NCBI GenBank assembly: GCA_944371325.1
Contig: CALVXO010000012.1
Span: 1 to 50,218 of the forward strand
DNA: 50,218 nucleotides
DNA from: an uncultured Bacilli bacterium
GTDB lineage: Bacteria; Bacillota_I; Bacilli_A; RF39; UBA660
Reading direction: 5' to 3'
Shown: positions 1 through 7,851 of the stretch, piece by piece
Layout: every line of letters begins with the position of its first letter
Position numbering within the stretch: position 1 is the stretch's first letter
Translations under genes and position numbers: made by a program
The notes under the pieces: generated by a model
Database searches by the model: none
What the model was told of the DNA's origin: nothing
Seen by the model: only the letters and a program-made list of their open reading frames with translations

Positions 1-83
1 GAGATTAATGCTACAATAGCTAAAATAATAATTACAGCTAATAACTCTATTAAAGTAAACGCATTCTCTTTAGATTGTTTCAT
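1..83 (-). CDS. Prepilin-like protein, N-terminal fragment (cut by window edge)
   Basis: The first 27 residues of a protein running off the left edge are visible. They form a short basic leader followed by FTLIELLAVIIILAIVALI, the class III signal peptide and N-terminal hydrophobic helix of type IV pilin-like proteins, normally cut by a prepilin peptidase. The residue before the Phe is Ala where Gly is usual, so processing may be inefficient or different. The helix is nearly identical to that of the larger pilin-like protein at 25068-26765, so the genome carries at least two such genes. A sigma-A promoter lies upstream at 129-157. The C-terminal part is outside the window, so its variable or constant nature is unknown. 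Confidence 0.8.
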   Translation of the reverse strand, partial: MKQSKENAFTLIELLAVIIILAIVALI

Positions 84-128
84 AAAAATCTTCCCTTCTA
101 TTATTGATAGTCTTACTACCTTAATTTA

Positions 129-157
129 AGTATACATTATTTTTTGATAATTTACAA
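129..157 (-). promoter_or_regulatory. Sigma-A promoter of the left prepilin-like gene
   Basis: TTGTAA and TATACT are separated by 17 bp, with a TG one base before the -10. The sequence just downstream (TATACTTAAATTA) resembles that at the promoter of the other pilin-like gene (26822-26850), which suggests shared regulation. Confidence 0.6.
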
Positions 158-192
158 TATCAAAATTACATATGTGTGCAAATTATTTTAAT

Positions 193-221
193 AAAAAAAA
201 GACATATTTTTATACGTCTTT
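193..221 (-). terminator. Intrinsic terminator of the U32-family gene
   Basis: AAAGAC/GTCTTT stem (extendable with a G-U pair) followed by a run of eight U in the minus-strand transcript. The stop codon at 210-212 lies inside the hairpin. Confidence 0.7.
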
Positions 222-2324
222 ATTATATCTTAAATTATTAATACCCATATCAAAATATTTATTATGAACTTGATAATTTCTTTTTTTATAATCATAAATA
301 TGCATTAAATCATTTTTAATAATAATTGGATATTTATTTTTAAATCTATCTTCTAATATTGAGTTATTAACATTATATTTTTTATTAATATTATATTTAG
401 ATACCATTGCTTCTAAATTACCATATATAACTAACTCTAAATTAGGATGTTTATGATATCGATTATGATATGCATCAATTAAATTTTTTATTTGTGTATC
501 AGTTAATTCATAAGATAAACATATTTGTTTAACATTATTACTATGTAAAAATGCAACTGAATAGGAATTTGTTACATTAAACGAAAAATCGGTTAATATA
601 TCTTTATATATTAGGCTACCTAATTCTCCTATTAATAATTTTTTATTATATTCTTTATGTTTTTCAATTACTCGATCTAATCTTAATACTTTTCTTTCAT
701 CATCAATCTTATTATATAAATTATCATCCATGTAAATATATTTATAATTACTATTTTTATCATAATCTTTTATATCACTAATTAAAATATTGTAATTTTT
801 TTCTTTTGGAAAATCCGGTAAATCAATACTATATTCTTTTTTTATATAAGGATATTTATATAATCTTTTTTCATTCAATAATTTAACAAATTTATTTTTT
901 AAATCATTTAATTCTTTAATAGGTATAAATATATTAGTATCACCTTTTATATTTAACTCATCAAATTCATAAATAGTATTACCTAATTTATTTAATTGTT
1001 CTTTTATTCGTTCAAACGATATTGGACTATTGATAGCTTCATTAACTATATTACCAAATATAGTTACTTCATTTTTACCATCGGTAACTTCTAATTTAAT
1101 TTTGTTATTTAAATAAACTTCTAAATTACCTTTAATTTTTATTTTTTTATTTGTTTTTAAAATATCATCTATCTTTTTATTTAATAAATAATCATATGTT
1201 TTAACTACATTACCAGATACTTTATCATTGCAATAAATAGATACTACATCACCAATATTTCCTTTATTAATTCTTTTTTTATTTTTAAATATCCCAGTTA
1301 CTATAAAACCAACATCATTGTTTATAAATCTTATACCATCATTTATATTTAATTCATCTGTTAATAAAATATCAACATAGTTATTTTGTGATTTTATTAC
1401 TTTTCCTATTTCAATTCCCAAATGATTTGGTCGATATTCATTTACTATGTTAGATTCATTAAATAAAAAACCTTTAGTATATTCACGATTAAATATTTTC
1501 TTTAAGTCAGTTAAATCTATATTAACCTTTTTATTATTAACATAAGAATCAATAGCTTGTCTATATAATTTAGTAACTAAATAAACATAACTAGGAGATT
1601 TCATTCTTCCTTCTATTTTAAAACTATCAACCCCAATATCAATCAATTTACCAATATTATCAATAGTACATAAATCCTTACAACTCAATAAATAATTATC
1701 TTTATTAACTTTTTTTCCGTCAACTAGTAAATTATATTTTTGTCTACAACTTCCGGCACAACTTCCTCTATTACCACTTCGATTACCAATTAGACTACTA
1801 AATAAACATTGTCCAGAATAACTTACACATAACGCACCATGAACAAATATTTCTAATTCAATATTGGTATTTTTTTTGATTTCTTCTATTAATTCAATAG
1901 GAGTTTCACGGGCTAAAACAGCTCTTTTTAAACCTAAATTTTCTATTAACTTAACTCCTTCTAAATTATGAATATGCATTTGAGTTGAAGCGTGTAGTTC
2001 TAATAATGGATAAGTTTTTCTAACTAAATCCATCATTCCAATATCTTGAATAATTAAAGCATCAACATTGTTTTTATATAAAAAATCAACGTAATCCATA
2101 AATTTATCTACTTCATTTTCATATATTAAAGTATTTACAGTAACATATACTTTAACACCATATAAATGTGCATATTTAATTGCTTCAATTAATTCATCAT
2201 TATTAAAATTATTTGAAAAAGCTCTTGCCCCAAATAATTTGCCACCTAAATAAACTGCATCGCACCCACCTAAAATAGCCGCTTTTAAACTTTCAAAATT
2301 ACCTGCTGGAGATAATAATTCCAT
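210..2324 (-). CDS. U32 family peptidase-like protein (RlhA/TrhP type)
   Basis: A 704-residue protein. It opens with MELLSPAGNFESLKAAI and has the U32 signature region with a Cys cluster around residues 163-195 (CVSYSGQC and SCAGSCRQ). U32 proteins once called collagenases are now known in E. coli as RNA hydroxylation factors (RlhA on 23S rRNA, TrhP on tRNA wobble uridine), and the conserved Cys are thought to hold an Fe-S cluster. The long C-terminal half matches the two-domain (DUF3656-containing) subgroup, but is on the short side for it. It starts two bases after the DUF488 gene stops, so the two are cotranscribed. An RNA hydroxylation role is inferred from the family; the substrate cannot be read from sequence. 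Confidence 0.85.
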   Translation of the reverse strand: MELLSPAGNFESLKAAILGGCDAVYLGGKLFGARAFSNNFNNDELIEAIKYAHLYGVKVYVTVNTLIYENEVDKFMDYVDFLYKNNVDALIIQDIGMMDLVRKTYPLLELHASTQMHIHNLEGVKLIENLGLKRAVLARETPIELIEEIKKNTNIELEIFVHGALCVSYSGQCLFSSLIGNRSGNRGSCAGSCRQKYNLLVDGKKVNKDNYLLSCKDLCTIDNIGKLIDIGVDSFKIEGRMKSPSYVYLVTKLYRQAIDSYVNNKKVNIDLTDLKKIFNREYTKGFLFNESNIVNEYRPNHLGIEIGKVIKSQNNYVDILLTDELNINDGIRFINNDVGFIVTGIFKNKKRINKGNIGDVVSIYCNDKVSGNVVKTYDYLLNKKIDDILKTNKKIKIKGNLEVYLNNKIKLEVTDGKNEVTIFGNIVNEAINSPISFERIKEQLNKLGNTIYEFDELNIKGDTNIFIPIKELNDLKNKFVKLLNEKRLYKYPYIKKEYSIDLPDFPKEKNYNILISDIKDYDKNSNYKYIYMDDNLYNKIDDERKVLRLDRVIEKHKEYNKKLLIGELGSLIYKDILTDFSFNVTNSYSVAFLHSNNVKQICLSYELTDTQIKNLIDAYHNRYHKHPNLELVIYGNLEAMVSKYNINKKYNVNNSILEDRFKNKYPIIIKNDLMHIYDYKKRNYQVHNKYFDMGINNLRYNKDV

Positions 2325-2326
2325 AA

Positions 2327-2827
2327 CTATACACCTTCAAATTTTGATATAAATTTCTTTATAAATTGTTTAACATGGTTTGATTCTTTTTCTTTTTCAA
2401 TAACGTTTTCTAGTACTTCTTTAATCCATTCTGGACGATTTACTATTGTCATGTTACCAAATTTATCAGTTACTATTTCAGGAACTGTTGTATCTAATTC
2501 AATTTCTAACCAAGCCGCAACAATATGGCGATGACAAAACTCCATGTTATTTTCATAGCATAATAAAATTTTATTATTAAGTTTCTTAAATACCTCATTA
2601 GCATCTAAATTTTTCAAAACTAAATCATAATAATTTTTAATATAAAAATAATTATTTTCATTATCAGGAATTTTTCCTATATTATCATGCCATTGTTGCC
2701 AAAATGATTGCTTTGGTGCTAAAGCGGAAAAGCATTCTCCTTTGTAATCAGCATTTTTTCCTTTATCTCCAGAAATAGAAACAGTATTTTTATTTGAGCA
2801 TTTTTTATAACTACTTGTAAAAATCAT
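2327..2827 (-). CDS. DUF488-like protein
   Basis: A 166-residue soluble protein. The segment ILLCYENNMEFCHRHIVA around residues 87-104 matches the hallmark of DUF488 proteins (LCxE...CHR), a family of unknown function whose conserved Cys and His-Arg suggest a catalytic or ligand-binding pocket. A good ribosome-binding site (AAGGGGTG) precedes the ATG, and a promoter is visible at 2849-2876. It forms a two-gene unit with the downstream U32 gene. Function unknown. Confidence 0.65.
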   Translation of the reverse strand: MIFTSSYKKCSNKNTVSISGDKGKNADYKGECFSALAPKQSFWQQWHDNIGKIPDNENNYFYIKNYYDLVLKNLDANEVFKKLNNKILLCYENNMEFCHRHIVAAWLEIELDTTVPEIVTDKFGNMTIVNRPEWIKEVLENVIEKEKESNHVKQFIKKFISKFEGV

Positions 2828-2848
2828 ATAATCACCCCTTAAATAGTT

Positions 2849-2876
2849 CTATAATAATTTTAACACATTTCACAAA
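2849..2876 (-). promoter_or_regulatory. Promoter of the DUF488-U32 unit
   Basis: TTGTGA, 16 bp spacer, TATAGA, about 22 bp upstream of the DUF488 start. It overlaps the U-run of the rpsR terminator. Confidence 0.45.
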
Positions 2877-2904
2877 AAAAATACCATCTACTATTTAGTA
2901 AATG
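2875..2904 (-). terminator. Intrinsic terminator of the rpsF-ssb-rpsR operon
   Basis: Nine-pair stem CATTTACTA/TAGTAGATG (one G-U) followed by U-rich sequence. The rpsR stop codon (2891-2893) is in the distal arm. Confidence 0.65.
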
Positions 2905-3109
2905 GAATTAAAGCCATAAAACGTGCTTTTTTAATTTCATTAGCTATATGTCTTTGATGTTTTGCACATGCTCCAGTAATTCTACGAGGTAATATTTTAC
3001 TTCTTTCATTACTTATATATTTTTTGATAGTTTCAACGTCTTTATAATCGACGTCTTTACCAGCACACATTTGGCAAACTTTTTTCTTTTTACGATAAAA
3101 TTCAGCCAT
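2891..3109 (-). CDS. rpsR: Ribosomal protein bS18
   Basis: A 72-residue small-subunit protein with the bS18 core ([24 protein letters not shown]). It binds next to bS6 on the 30S platform. A CxxC pair at residues 12-15 together with the later Cys and His makes this the Cys-containing form. It is the last gene of the conserved rpsF-ssb-rpsR operon, 12 bp after ssb, with a strong AGGAGG site. Length and order are typical. Confidence 0.97.
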   Translation of the reverse strand: MAEFYRKKKKVCQMCAGKDVDYKDVETIKKYISNERSKILPRRITGACAKHQRHIANEIKKARFMALIPFTK

Positions 3110-3121
3110 TCATATTCCTCC

Positions 3122-3565
3122 TTAATCTAAAAAGTTATCATCGATTGATACACTATCACCAAAATCGGCAAAAGGATCATTATCAACATTAACATCATTA
3201 GATGGCTGTTGGAAATCATATGGAGTAGCACTAGCTCTATTTTGTGATTGAGATTTTGATTCTAAAAATCTTACATTATCAGCTTGAACATCCATTGAAT
3301 ATCTCTTATTACCATCTTTATCTGTATAATTACTTGTTTGAAGCCTTCCTTCAACAGAAACTAAACTACCTTTATCTAAATATTGGCAAATATTTTCTGC
3401 TTGTTTTCTCCAAGCAACAGTATTAATGAAGTCAGTTCTTCTTTCTCCATTAGAACTTGGAATACCATCTACTGCTACAGAAAAACGAGTATATGGTATA
3501 TTAGAATTAGTATATCTTAATTCTGGCTTAGCAGTTAATCTTCCTACTAATAAAACTCTATTCAT
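3122..3565 (-). CDS. ssb: Single-stranded DNA-binding protein
   Basis: A 147-residue protein: OB fold over about residues 1-105 (MNRVLLVGRLTAKPELRYT; the segment ending DGNKRYSMDVQADNVRFL), then a flexible polar linker and an acidic tail. SSB coats single-stranded DNA at forks and recruits partners through its C-terminal tip. The tip here reads SIDDNFLD and not the usual DDD[IL]PF; the terminal Pro-Phe is missing. An internal DNDPF sits about 16 residues earlier. It lies between rpsF and rpsR, as in most Bacillota, and is probably translated from the same autoregulated transcript. Confidence 0.95.
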   Translation of the reverse strand: MNRVLLVGRLTAKPELRYTNSNIPYTRFSVAVDGIPSSNGERRTDFINTVAWRKQAENICQYLDKGSLVSVEGRLQTSNYTDKDGNKRYSMDVQADNVRFLESKSQSQNRASATPYDFQQPSNDVNVDNDPFADFGDSVSIDDNFLD

Positions 3566-3574
3566 ATTTCCTCC

Positions 3575-3865
3575 TTAGTCTTCGATTTTAGTAATCAAAT
3601 GACGAACGATATCTGATGTATTTCTAGCTTGTCTATCAAATTCGTTGATAGCTTTATCATCATTAGCTTCAAGAGTGATAACATAATAGAATCCTGATTT
3701 GAAATCTTTAATTTCATAAGCTAATTCTCTTTGTCCCATATCTTTTTCACCAGTTATAGTAGCACCATTATCTGTTAATATTTTAGAAAACTTAGTAATA
3801 ACATTTTTCTTTTCTTCTTCAGATAAAGTTGGTCTTGCTATAAACATAATTTCATATTTACGCAT
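3575..3865 (-). CDS. rpsF: Ribosomal protein bS6
   Basis: A 96-residue protein beginning MRKYEIMFIARPTLSEEE, a standard bS6 start, with the conserved YYVITLEAND and DIVRHLITK segments. It binds 16S rRNA as a heterodimer with bS18, whose gene is two downstream. It is the first gene of the rpsF-ssb-rpsR operon. The AAGGAGGTG site ahead of the ATG can pair with an upstream CUCCUU in a leader hairpin (3874-3915), which suggests feedback control by the S6:S18 complex. Confidence 0.97.
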   Translation of the reverse strand: MRKYEIMFIARPTLSEEEKKNVITKFSKILTDNGATITGEKDMGQRELAYEIKDFKSGFYYVITLEANDDKAINEFDRQARNTSDIVRHLITKIED

Positions 3866-3873
3866 TCTAACAC

Positions 3874-3915
3874 CTCCTTATGGACTATTGGCTTTTAGTA
3901 AATAAAAGCAAGGAG
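3874..3915 (-). promoter_or_regulatory. Candidate S6:S18 autoregulatory leader sequestering the rpsF ribosome-binding site
   Basis: In the transcript CUCCUU pairs with AAGGAG, the rpsF Shine-Dalgarno. These arms enclose a second 6-bp hairpin CUUUUA/UAAAAG with a 5-nt loop. An mRNA structure bound by S6:S18 is known upstream of rpsF in many bacteria. The exact CCG bulge of that motif is not clear here (the unpaired stretch contains CCAAUAGUCC). Confidence 0.5.
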
Positions 3916-3936
3916 TAAATTTCTTACTCGCTTAAG

Positions 3937-3965
3937 ATTATAACAAACTTATTTTAATTTGTAAA
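3937..3965 (-). promoter_or_regulatory. Sigma-A promoter of rpsF-ssb-rpsR
   Basis: TTTACA, 17 bp, TATAAT, located just upstream of the structured leader. Confidence 0.7.
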
Positions 3966-3979
3966 TAGTTTATTAAATA

Positions 3980-4426
3980 TTAACTATACATTTTTATAAA
4001 AATTTCACGATACATATTTAATTTTTCTTTTGTAACTTCACCAACTTTAAATAATATATCATCATTTTCAATTCTATAAATACTATCTAATTTTAAGATA
4101 CTGTCTTTCTTTAACTTGTTTTTTGAATCTTTAGCTAAAAATAAATTTGTATCATATTTTAATTTATCTAATTGTGAAGATATCAACAAACAAAAGTAAT
4201 CCATATTAATTATATAATTATCTTCTATTATTAAAAATAAATGATTAGAACCAAATGAACCATCATTATAATTATATTTTTTTACAAATACAATATCATC
4301 TACATTATATTTAAAATTATAACTACTTTTTTCTTCATTTAAATATATTGTATTATCTTCTATTATATCTACATCTTTTAATTCTTTTATTAGATTATTC
4401 TTTTTTGCTAATTCTATTATATTCAT
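3980..4426 (-). CDS. PemK/MazF-like protein without a recognisable antitoxin partner
   Basis: A 148-residue protein. After an N-terminal stretch of about 35 residues it shows the order of elements of PemK/MazF RNases: YNVDDIVFVKKYNYNDGS (strand 1 and loop), NHLFLIIED, then LLISSQ, and near the end DSILKLDSIYRIENDDILFKVG followed by a helix. MazF-like proteins cleave RNA and are usually encoded after an antitoxin. No antitoxin gene adjoins this one: the upstream neighbour is divergent and the next downstream gene is rpsF. The similarity is weak and by pattern only. It could be a solitary, domesticated family member or a non-toxic relative. Confidence 0.5.
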   Translation of the reverse strand: MNIIELAKKNNLIKELKDVDIIEDNTIYLNEEKSSYNFKYNVDDIVFVKKYNYNDGSFGSNHLFLIIEDNYIINMDYFCLLISSQLDKLKYDTNLFLAKDSKNKLKKDSILKLDSIYRIENDDILFKVGEVTKEKLNMYREIFIKMYS

Positions 4427-4515
4427 AAATTCACCTTTAATTAATTATATATTAATTATATGTTAATGTCAAATATTTTTTTAATATTTGATTAAACTAA
4501 TAAAAGGTGATTATA

Positions 4516-5043
4516 ATGTATTATTTAAATTATTTTTTCATTTTATCTTTTATAGGTCATTTAATAGAAACATTTATAATAAAAAGTAATAGTGGTATCT
4601 TACTAAGTTGGTGGACACCTGTTTACGGAATTGGTAGTGTAATTGTTATTTTAATAGATAAATATCTTAATAAATTTCATCTAAATAAAATATCAAAAGT
4701 AATATTATTGTTTATTAGTTGTAGTTTTATCTTGACACTTCTCGAAGCAATAGGTGGATATTTAATCGAATTTGTTTTTGATATAACTTTTTGGGATTAC
4801 ACAAAATATAAATTTAATATTGGCAAATATATTGCATTAGAAGTATCAATTATATGGGGATTAAGCAGTATTATTTTAATATATTATATTAAACCTTTTT
4901 TAGACAAAATAATAAGTAAAATACCTTCATATTTTACTTATATCTTAATTATATTATTTATAATTGATGTTATAGCTACATTATTTGTTAAATCTAAAGT
5001 AACAGATGTCGCCATCTTGCATCAAATAATCTTTACCTTCTAA
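4516..5043 (+). CDS. Membrane protein of the putative ABC transporter permease (PF06541/CmpB) family
   Basis: A 175-residue integral membrane protein with about five hydrophobic segments. It carries the family pattern: IGHLIETF near the N-terminus, WTPVYGIGS, a central LEAIGGYLIEFVF followed by FWDYTKYKFNIGKYIALEVSIIWG, and a C-terminal helix. The family is annotated as putative ABC permease, but its function is unknown. The ATG at 4516 is chosen because AAAGGTG sits at proper distance; an upstream in-frame GTG at 4507 is part of that site. It is the only plus-strand gene left of the origin, so it is head-on to replication. Its last 63 bp overlap the 3' end of ychF convergently. Confidence 0.75.
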   Translation: MYYLNYFFILSFIGHLIETFIIKSNSGILLSWWTPVYGIGSVIVILIDKYLNKFHLNKISKVILLFISCSFILTLLEAIGGYLIEFVFDITFWDYTKYKFNIGKYIALEVSIIWGLSSIILIYYIKPFLDKIISKIPSYFTYILIILFIIDVIATLFVKSKVTDVAILHQIIFTF

Positions 5044-6081
5044 TCTAACTTTACCAGCTTCTTTAACTAATTTTTCATCGCCATATTTTTCTAAATCATA
5101 GTAACTAAATACTTCTGCTTTAATAAATCCTTTTTCAAAATCAGAGTGTATTATACCAGCACATTCTGGAGCTTTCATGCCTTTTTTAAAAGTCCATGCT
5201 CTTACTTCATCAGGACCTGCAGTAAAGAAAGTTTCTAGTCCTAATAAAGAATATGTTGCTTTTATTAATTGATTTAATCCACTTTCTTCAATACCTAAAT
5301 CATTTAAAAATGCATTCTTTTCTTCTTCATCTAAATCACTTAATTCAGATTCTATTTTTGCACATACTTTAATTACCTTAGCATTTTCTGCTTCAGCATA
5401 TCCTTCTACATTTATAACATAGGGATTATTTTTATTAACTAGATCTTCTTCACTAACATTAGCCATATAAATAATTGGTTTTAAAGTTAAAAAATTAAAT
5501 GGTCTTAAGATTTTTAATTCTTCTTTATCAAATTCCATTCTTCTTAAAGGAAAGTTTTTAAGTAAATTATCTTTTACTTTATTTAATAATTCCACTTCTT
5601 TAATTGTTTCCTTATCTTTAGACATAGCAGCTTTTTTACCAATTCTATTTAATCTATTTTCTACTACTTCTAGATCTGCTAATATCAATTCAACATTTAT
5701 TATTTCAATATCTCTAATAGGATCAACATTATTTTCGACATGGATAATATTTTTATTTTCGAAGCATCTCACAACTTCTACTATAGCATCAACTTCTCTT
5801 ATATGAGATAAAAATTTATTACCTAATCCTTCACCATGTGATGCTCCACTTACTAAACCTGCTATATCAGTAAATTCAAAAGCAGTGGGAACTAAACTCT
5901 TTGGTTGATATAAATTATTTAAAAAATCTAATCTCTTATCTGGTACTATTACAACACCTACATTTGGTTCTATTGTAGCAAAAGGATAATTGGCTGCTAA
6001 AATATTTTGTTTTGTTATTGCATTAAATAATGTACTTTTACCAACATTTGGTAAACCTACAATTCCGGCACGTAAAGCCAT
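4981..6081 (-). CDS. ychF: Redox-regulated ATPase YchF/Obg-like
   Basis: A 366-residue full-length YchF. Walker A GLPNVGKSTLFNAIT is at residues 9-23, DIAG and the switch region follow, and in place of NKxD it has ANVSEED, typical of YchF, which prefers ATP over GTP. A coiled-coil domain is in the middle and a TGS domain at the C-terminus (WTFKKGMKAPECAGIIHSDF). YchF binds ribosomes and is linked to stress responses. It sits next to the rpsF operon as in Bacillus. It has its own promoter at 6108-6136 and its 3' end overlaps a convergent membrane-protein gene. Confidence 0.96.
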   Translation of the reverse strand: MALRAGIVGLPNVGKSTLFNAITKQNILAANYPFATIEPNVGVVIVPDKRLDFLNNLYQPKSLVPTAFEFTDIAGLVSGASHGEGLGNKFLSHIREVDAIVEVVRCFENKNIIHVENNVDPIRDIEIINVELILADLEVVENRLNRIGKKAAMSKDKETIKEVELLNKVKDNLLKNFPLRRMEFDKEELKILRPFNFLTLKPIIYMANVSEEDLVNKNNPYVINVEGYAEAENAKVIKVCAKIESELSDLDEEEKNAFLNDLGIEESGLNQLIKATYSLLGLETFFTAGPDEVRAWTFKKGMKAPECAGIIHSDFEKGFIKAEVFSYYDLEKYGDEKLVKEAGKVRLEGKDYLMQDGDICYFRFNK

Positions 6082-6107
6082 ATAATCACCTCTTCAAACA
6101 CTTATAT

Positions 6108-6136
6108 AGTATATCAAAACAATATTAAAAAATCAA
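6108..6136 (-). promoter_or_regulatory. Sigma-A promoter of ychF
   Basis: TTGATT, 17 bp, TATACT. The -35 overlaps the U-run of the preceding terminator. Confidence 0.55.
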
Positions 6137-6150
6137 ACATAAAGTTTGAA
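6127..6150 (-). terminator. Intrinsic terminator after the AbgT-family gene
   Basis: TCAAAC/GTTTGA stem with a 5-nt loop followed by six U, three bases beyond the stop codon. Confidence 0.7.
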
Positions 6151-6153
6151 TTT

Positions 6154-7656
6154 TTACATAGTAGCTAAAGTATCAATTCCTAATGGTAAACCAGCTACAT
6201 ACCAAATAACTAATATCAATAACCAGAATATAATCATTGATATAATGATTGGCCATATTAATTTCATCGTATTAAATAGTGTAACTTTATTTTCATTTTT
6301 ATTATATTTTTGAATAAATCCAACCATAACAATAAAATAAATAAATAATGGTGTTATAATTTTACCAACACTGTCAGCTGCTTTAAAAACAAATTGCGCA
6401 AAATCTGGAGTCAAATTTCCTCTCATAAATAAAGGAACTAAAACAGGTGATATTAATGCCCATTTTTCTAAACTGCCAGGAATTAAAATACTCATTATTA
6501 TGATAAATATAAATGATATAACAATCAAAGGAATTCCAGTAAAATCAAATAAACTTATTATATAAATTAAATTATTAGCGATTACTGTTCCTAAATTTGT
6601 CCAATTAATAATTCCAATTAAAGTGGATGATAAAAACATTAAAATAAATAAATATCCTATATTGTCAAATTGTTTTGTAAATCCCCATCCAAAATCATGA
6701 TTTGACTTAAAGTTTTTACTAATAAAACCATATACGAAACTTACCACCGAAATAATTATTAAAAATAGGTACATAAATGATAAATTAAAAGGAGAATTTG
6801 CACTAAATATTTTTGCTACATATTTAGTTTGTGTATTATCTAATAAGATACCATTTGGCATAATCATAATAAATATTTGTACAATACAAATTACAAAAAA
6901 TAACATTGAAATCAAAAGTGCTTTTTTTGAAGTTTTTAATTCATCTTCATATTTAACTGTATTAGAAATTCTTTTACTTAAATATCTTTCAATTAAAATT
7001 GTTATTAAAAATGTAATAATAATAGTACTAACAATCATTATATATAAATTTGAATATAAATTAAATTTATATGATGGATCAACATCAATTATAGCTGCTG
7101 CTTCTGTAAGTACACCTAAGGCATAATCATTATAATTATAAAATATTCCTGTTCCATATCCTAAAGTGATTCCTAAAAAAACTGTAATTATTCCTAATAT
7201 AGGGCTTTTATTTATATATTGATATAATATAGCTACTAAAGGTAATAAAATTACATAACTATAATCACCAACTATAGTTGATATAACACTTATAAATACA
7301 ATAATAAAAGTTAAAACATTTGGTTTTAATTTTTTTAGTGGTTCAAATAAATGCTTCAAAAGACCACTTGATTTAGCAATTCCTATCGTCATTAAAGAAA
7401 TAATTATTAAAATTAAAGGCTCTAATAAATTAAAATTCGTTATAACATTACTAAAAAAATAAATTAAACCTTCTTTAGAAAAAATATTTTTAACAACTAC
7501 AATTGAGGTTTCTAAAATACCATTTTCAATAGTTGTTTGTGTCCCATCAAAATTGATAAGTGCTAGGATAGTACTAGATGCTAAAGCGATAGCAATTAAT
7601 ACTAACATTGTTATTACTGGTGATAGTAATTTTGGTTGCTTTGCTTTTTTATGCAT
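6154..7656 (-). CDS. AbgT family transporter
   Basis: A 500-residue protein with roughly 11-12 hydrophobic segments. Family features are present: GIAKSSGLL near residue 92, the VGDYSYVILLPL region, and NYNDYALGVLTEAAAIID followed by the LYIMIVSTIIITF helix. AbgT members import p-aminobenzoyl-glutamate (a folate breakdown product), and some export sulfonamides. The substrate here is not determinable. It ends the parA-parB-mscS-DUF951 run, 12 bp after DUF951, with an AGGAGG site, so it is probably cotranscribed. Confidence 0.85.
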   Translation of the reverse strand: MHKKAKQPKLLSPVITMLVLIAIALASSTILALINFDGTQTTIENGILETSIVVVKNIFSKEGLIYFFSNVITNFNLLEPLILIIISLMTIGIAKSSGLLKHLFEPLKKLKPNVLTFIIVFISVISTIVGDYSYVILLPLVAILYQYINKSPILGIITVFLGITLGYGTGIFYNYNDYALGVLTEAAAIIDVDPSYKFNLYSNLYIMIVSTIIITFLITILIERYLSKRISNTVKYEDELKTSKKALLISMLFFVICIVQIFIMIMPNGILLDNTQTKYVAKIFSANSPFNLSFMYLFLIIISVVSFVYGFISKNFKSNHDFGWGFTKQFDNIGYLFILMFLSSTLIGIINWTNLGTVIANNLIYIISLFDFTGIPLIVISFIFIIIMSILIPGSLEKWALISPVLVPLFMRGNLTPDFAQFVFKAADSVGKIITPLFIYFIVMVGFIQKYNKNENKVTLFNTMKLIWPIIISMIIFWLLILVIWYVAGLPLGIDTLATM

Positions 7657-7668
7657 TAAAAATCCTCC

Positions 7669-7851
7669 TTATATATTTATAATTTTTTTTAATTTTTTAT
7701 TGAATTCTATTCTTGGTAACATAATGATTCTTCCACATTTACAACATTTTATTTTAATATCAGCACCCAATCGAACAACTTCAAATTCGTTAGTTCCACA
7801 TGGATGTTCTTTTTTCATAGCAACAATGCTTCCTAATTTATATTCTTTCAC
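7669..7851 (-). CDS. DUF951 small zinc-ribbon-like protein
   Basis: About 60 residues with the DUF951 signature YKLGSIVAMKKEHPCGTNEFEVVRLGADIKIKC in pieces: HPCGTNEFEV, then KCCKCGRIIMLPR. The Cys residues suggest metal binding or an RNA/DNA contact, but the function is unknown. I place the start at the GTG 7849-7851, which has TTGGTGG at correct distance inside the end of mscS. A longer frame from 7884 adds an unlikely N-terminus. Small DUF951 genes near mscS and parB are common in Bacillota. Confidence 0.8.
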   Translation of the reverse strand: MKEYKLGSIVAMKKEHPCGTNEFEVVRLGADIKIKCCKCGRIIMLPRIEFNKKLKKIINI

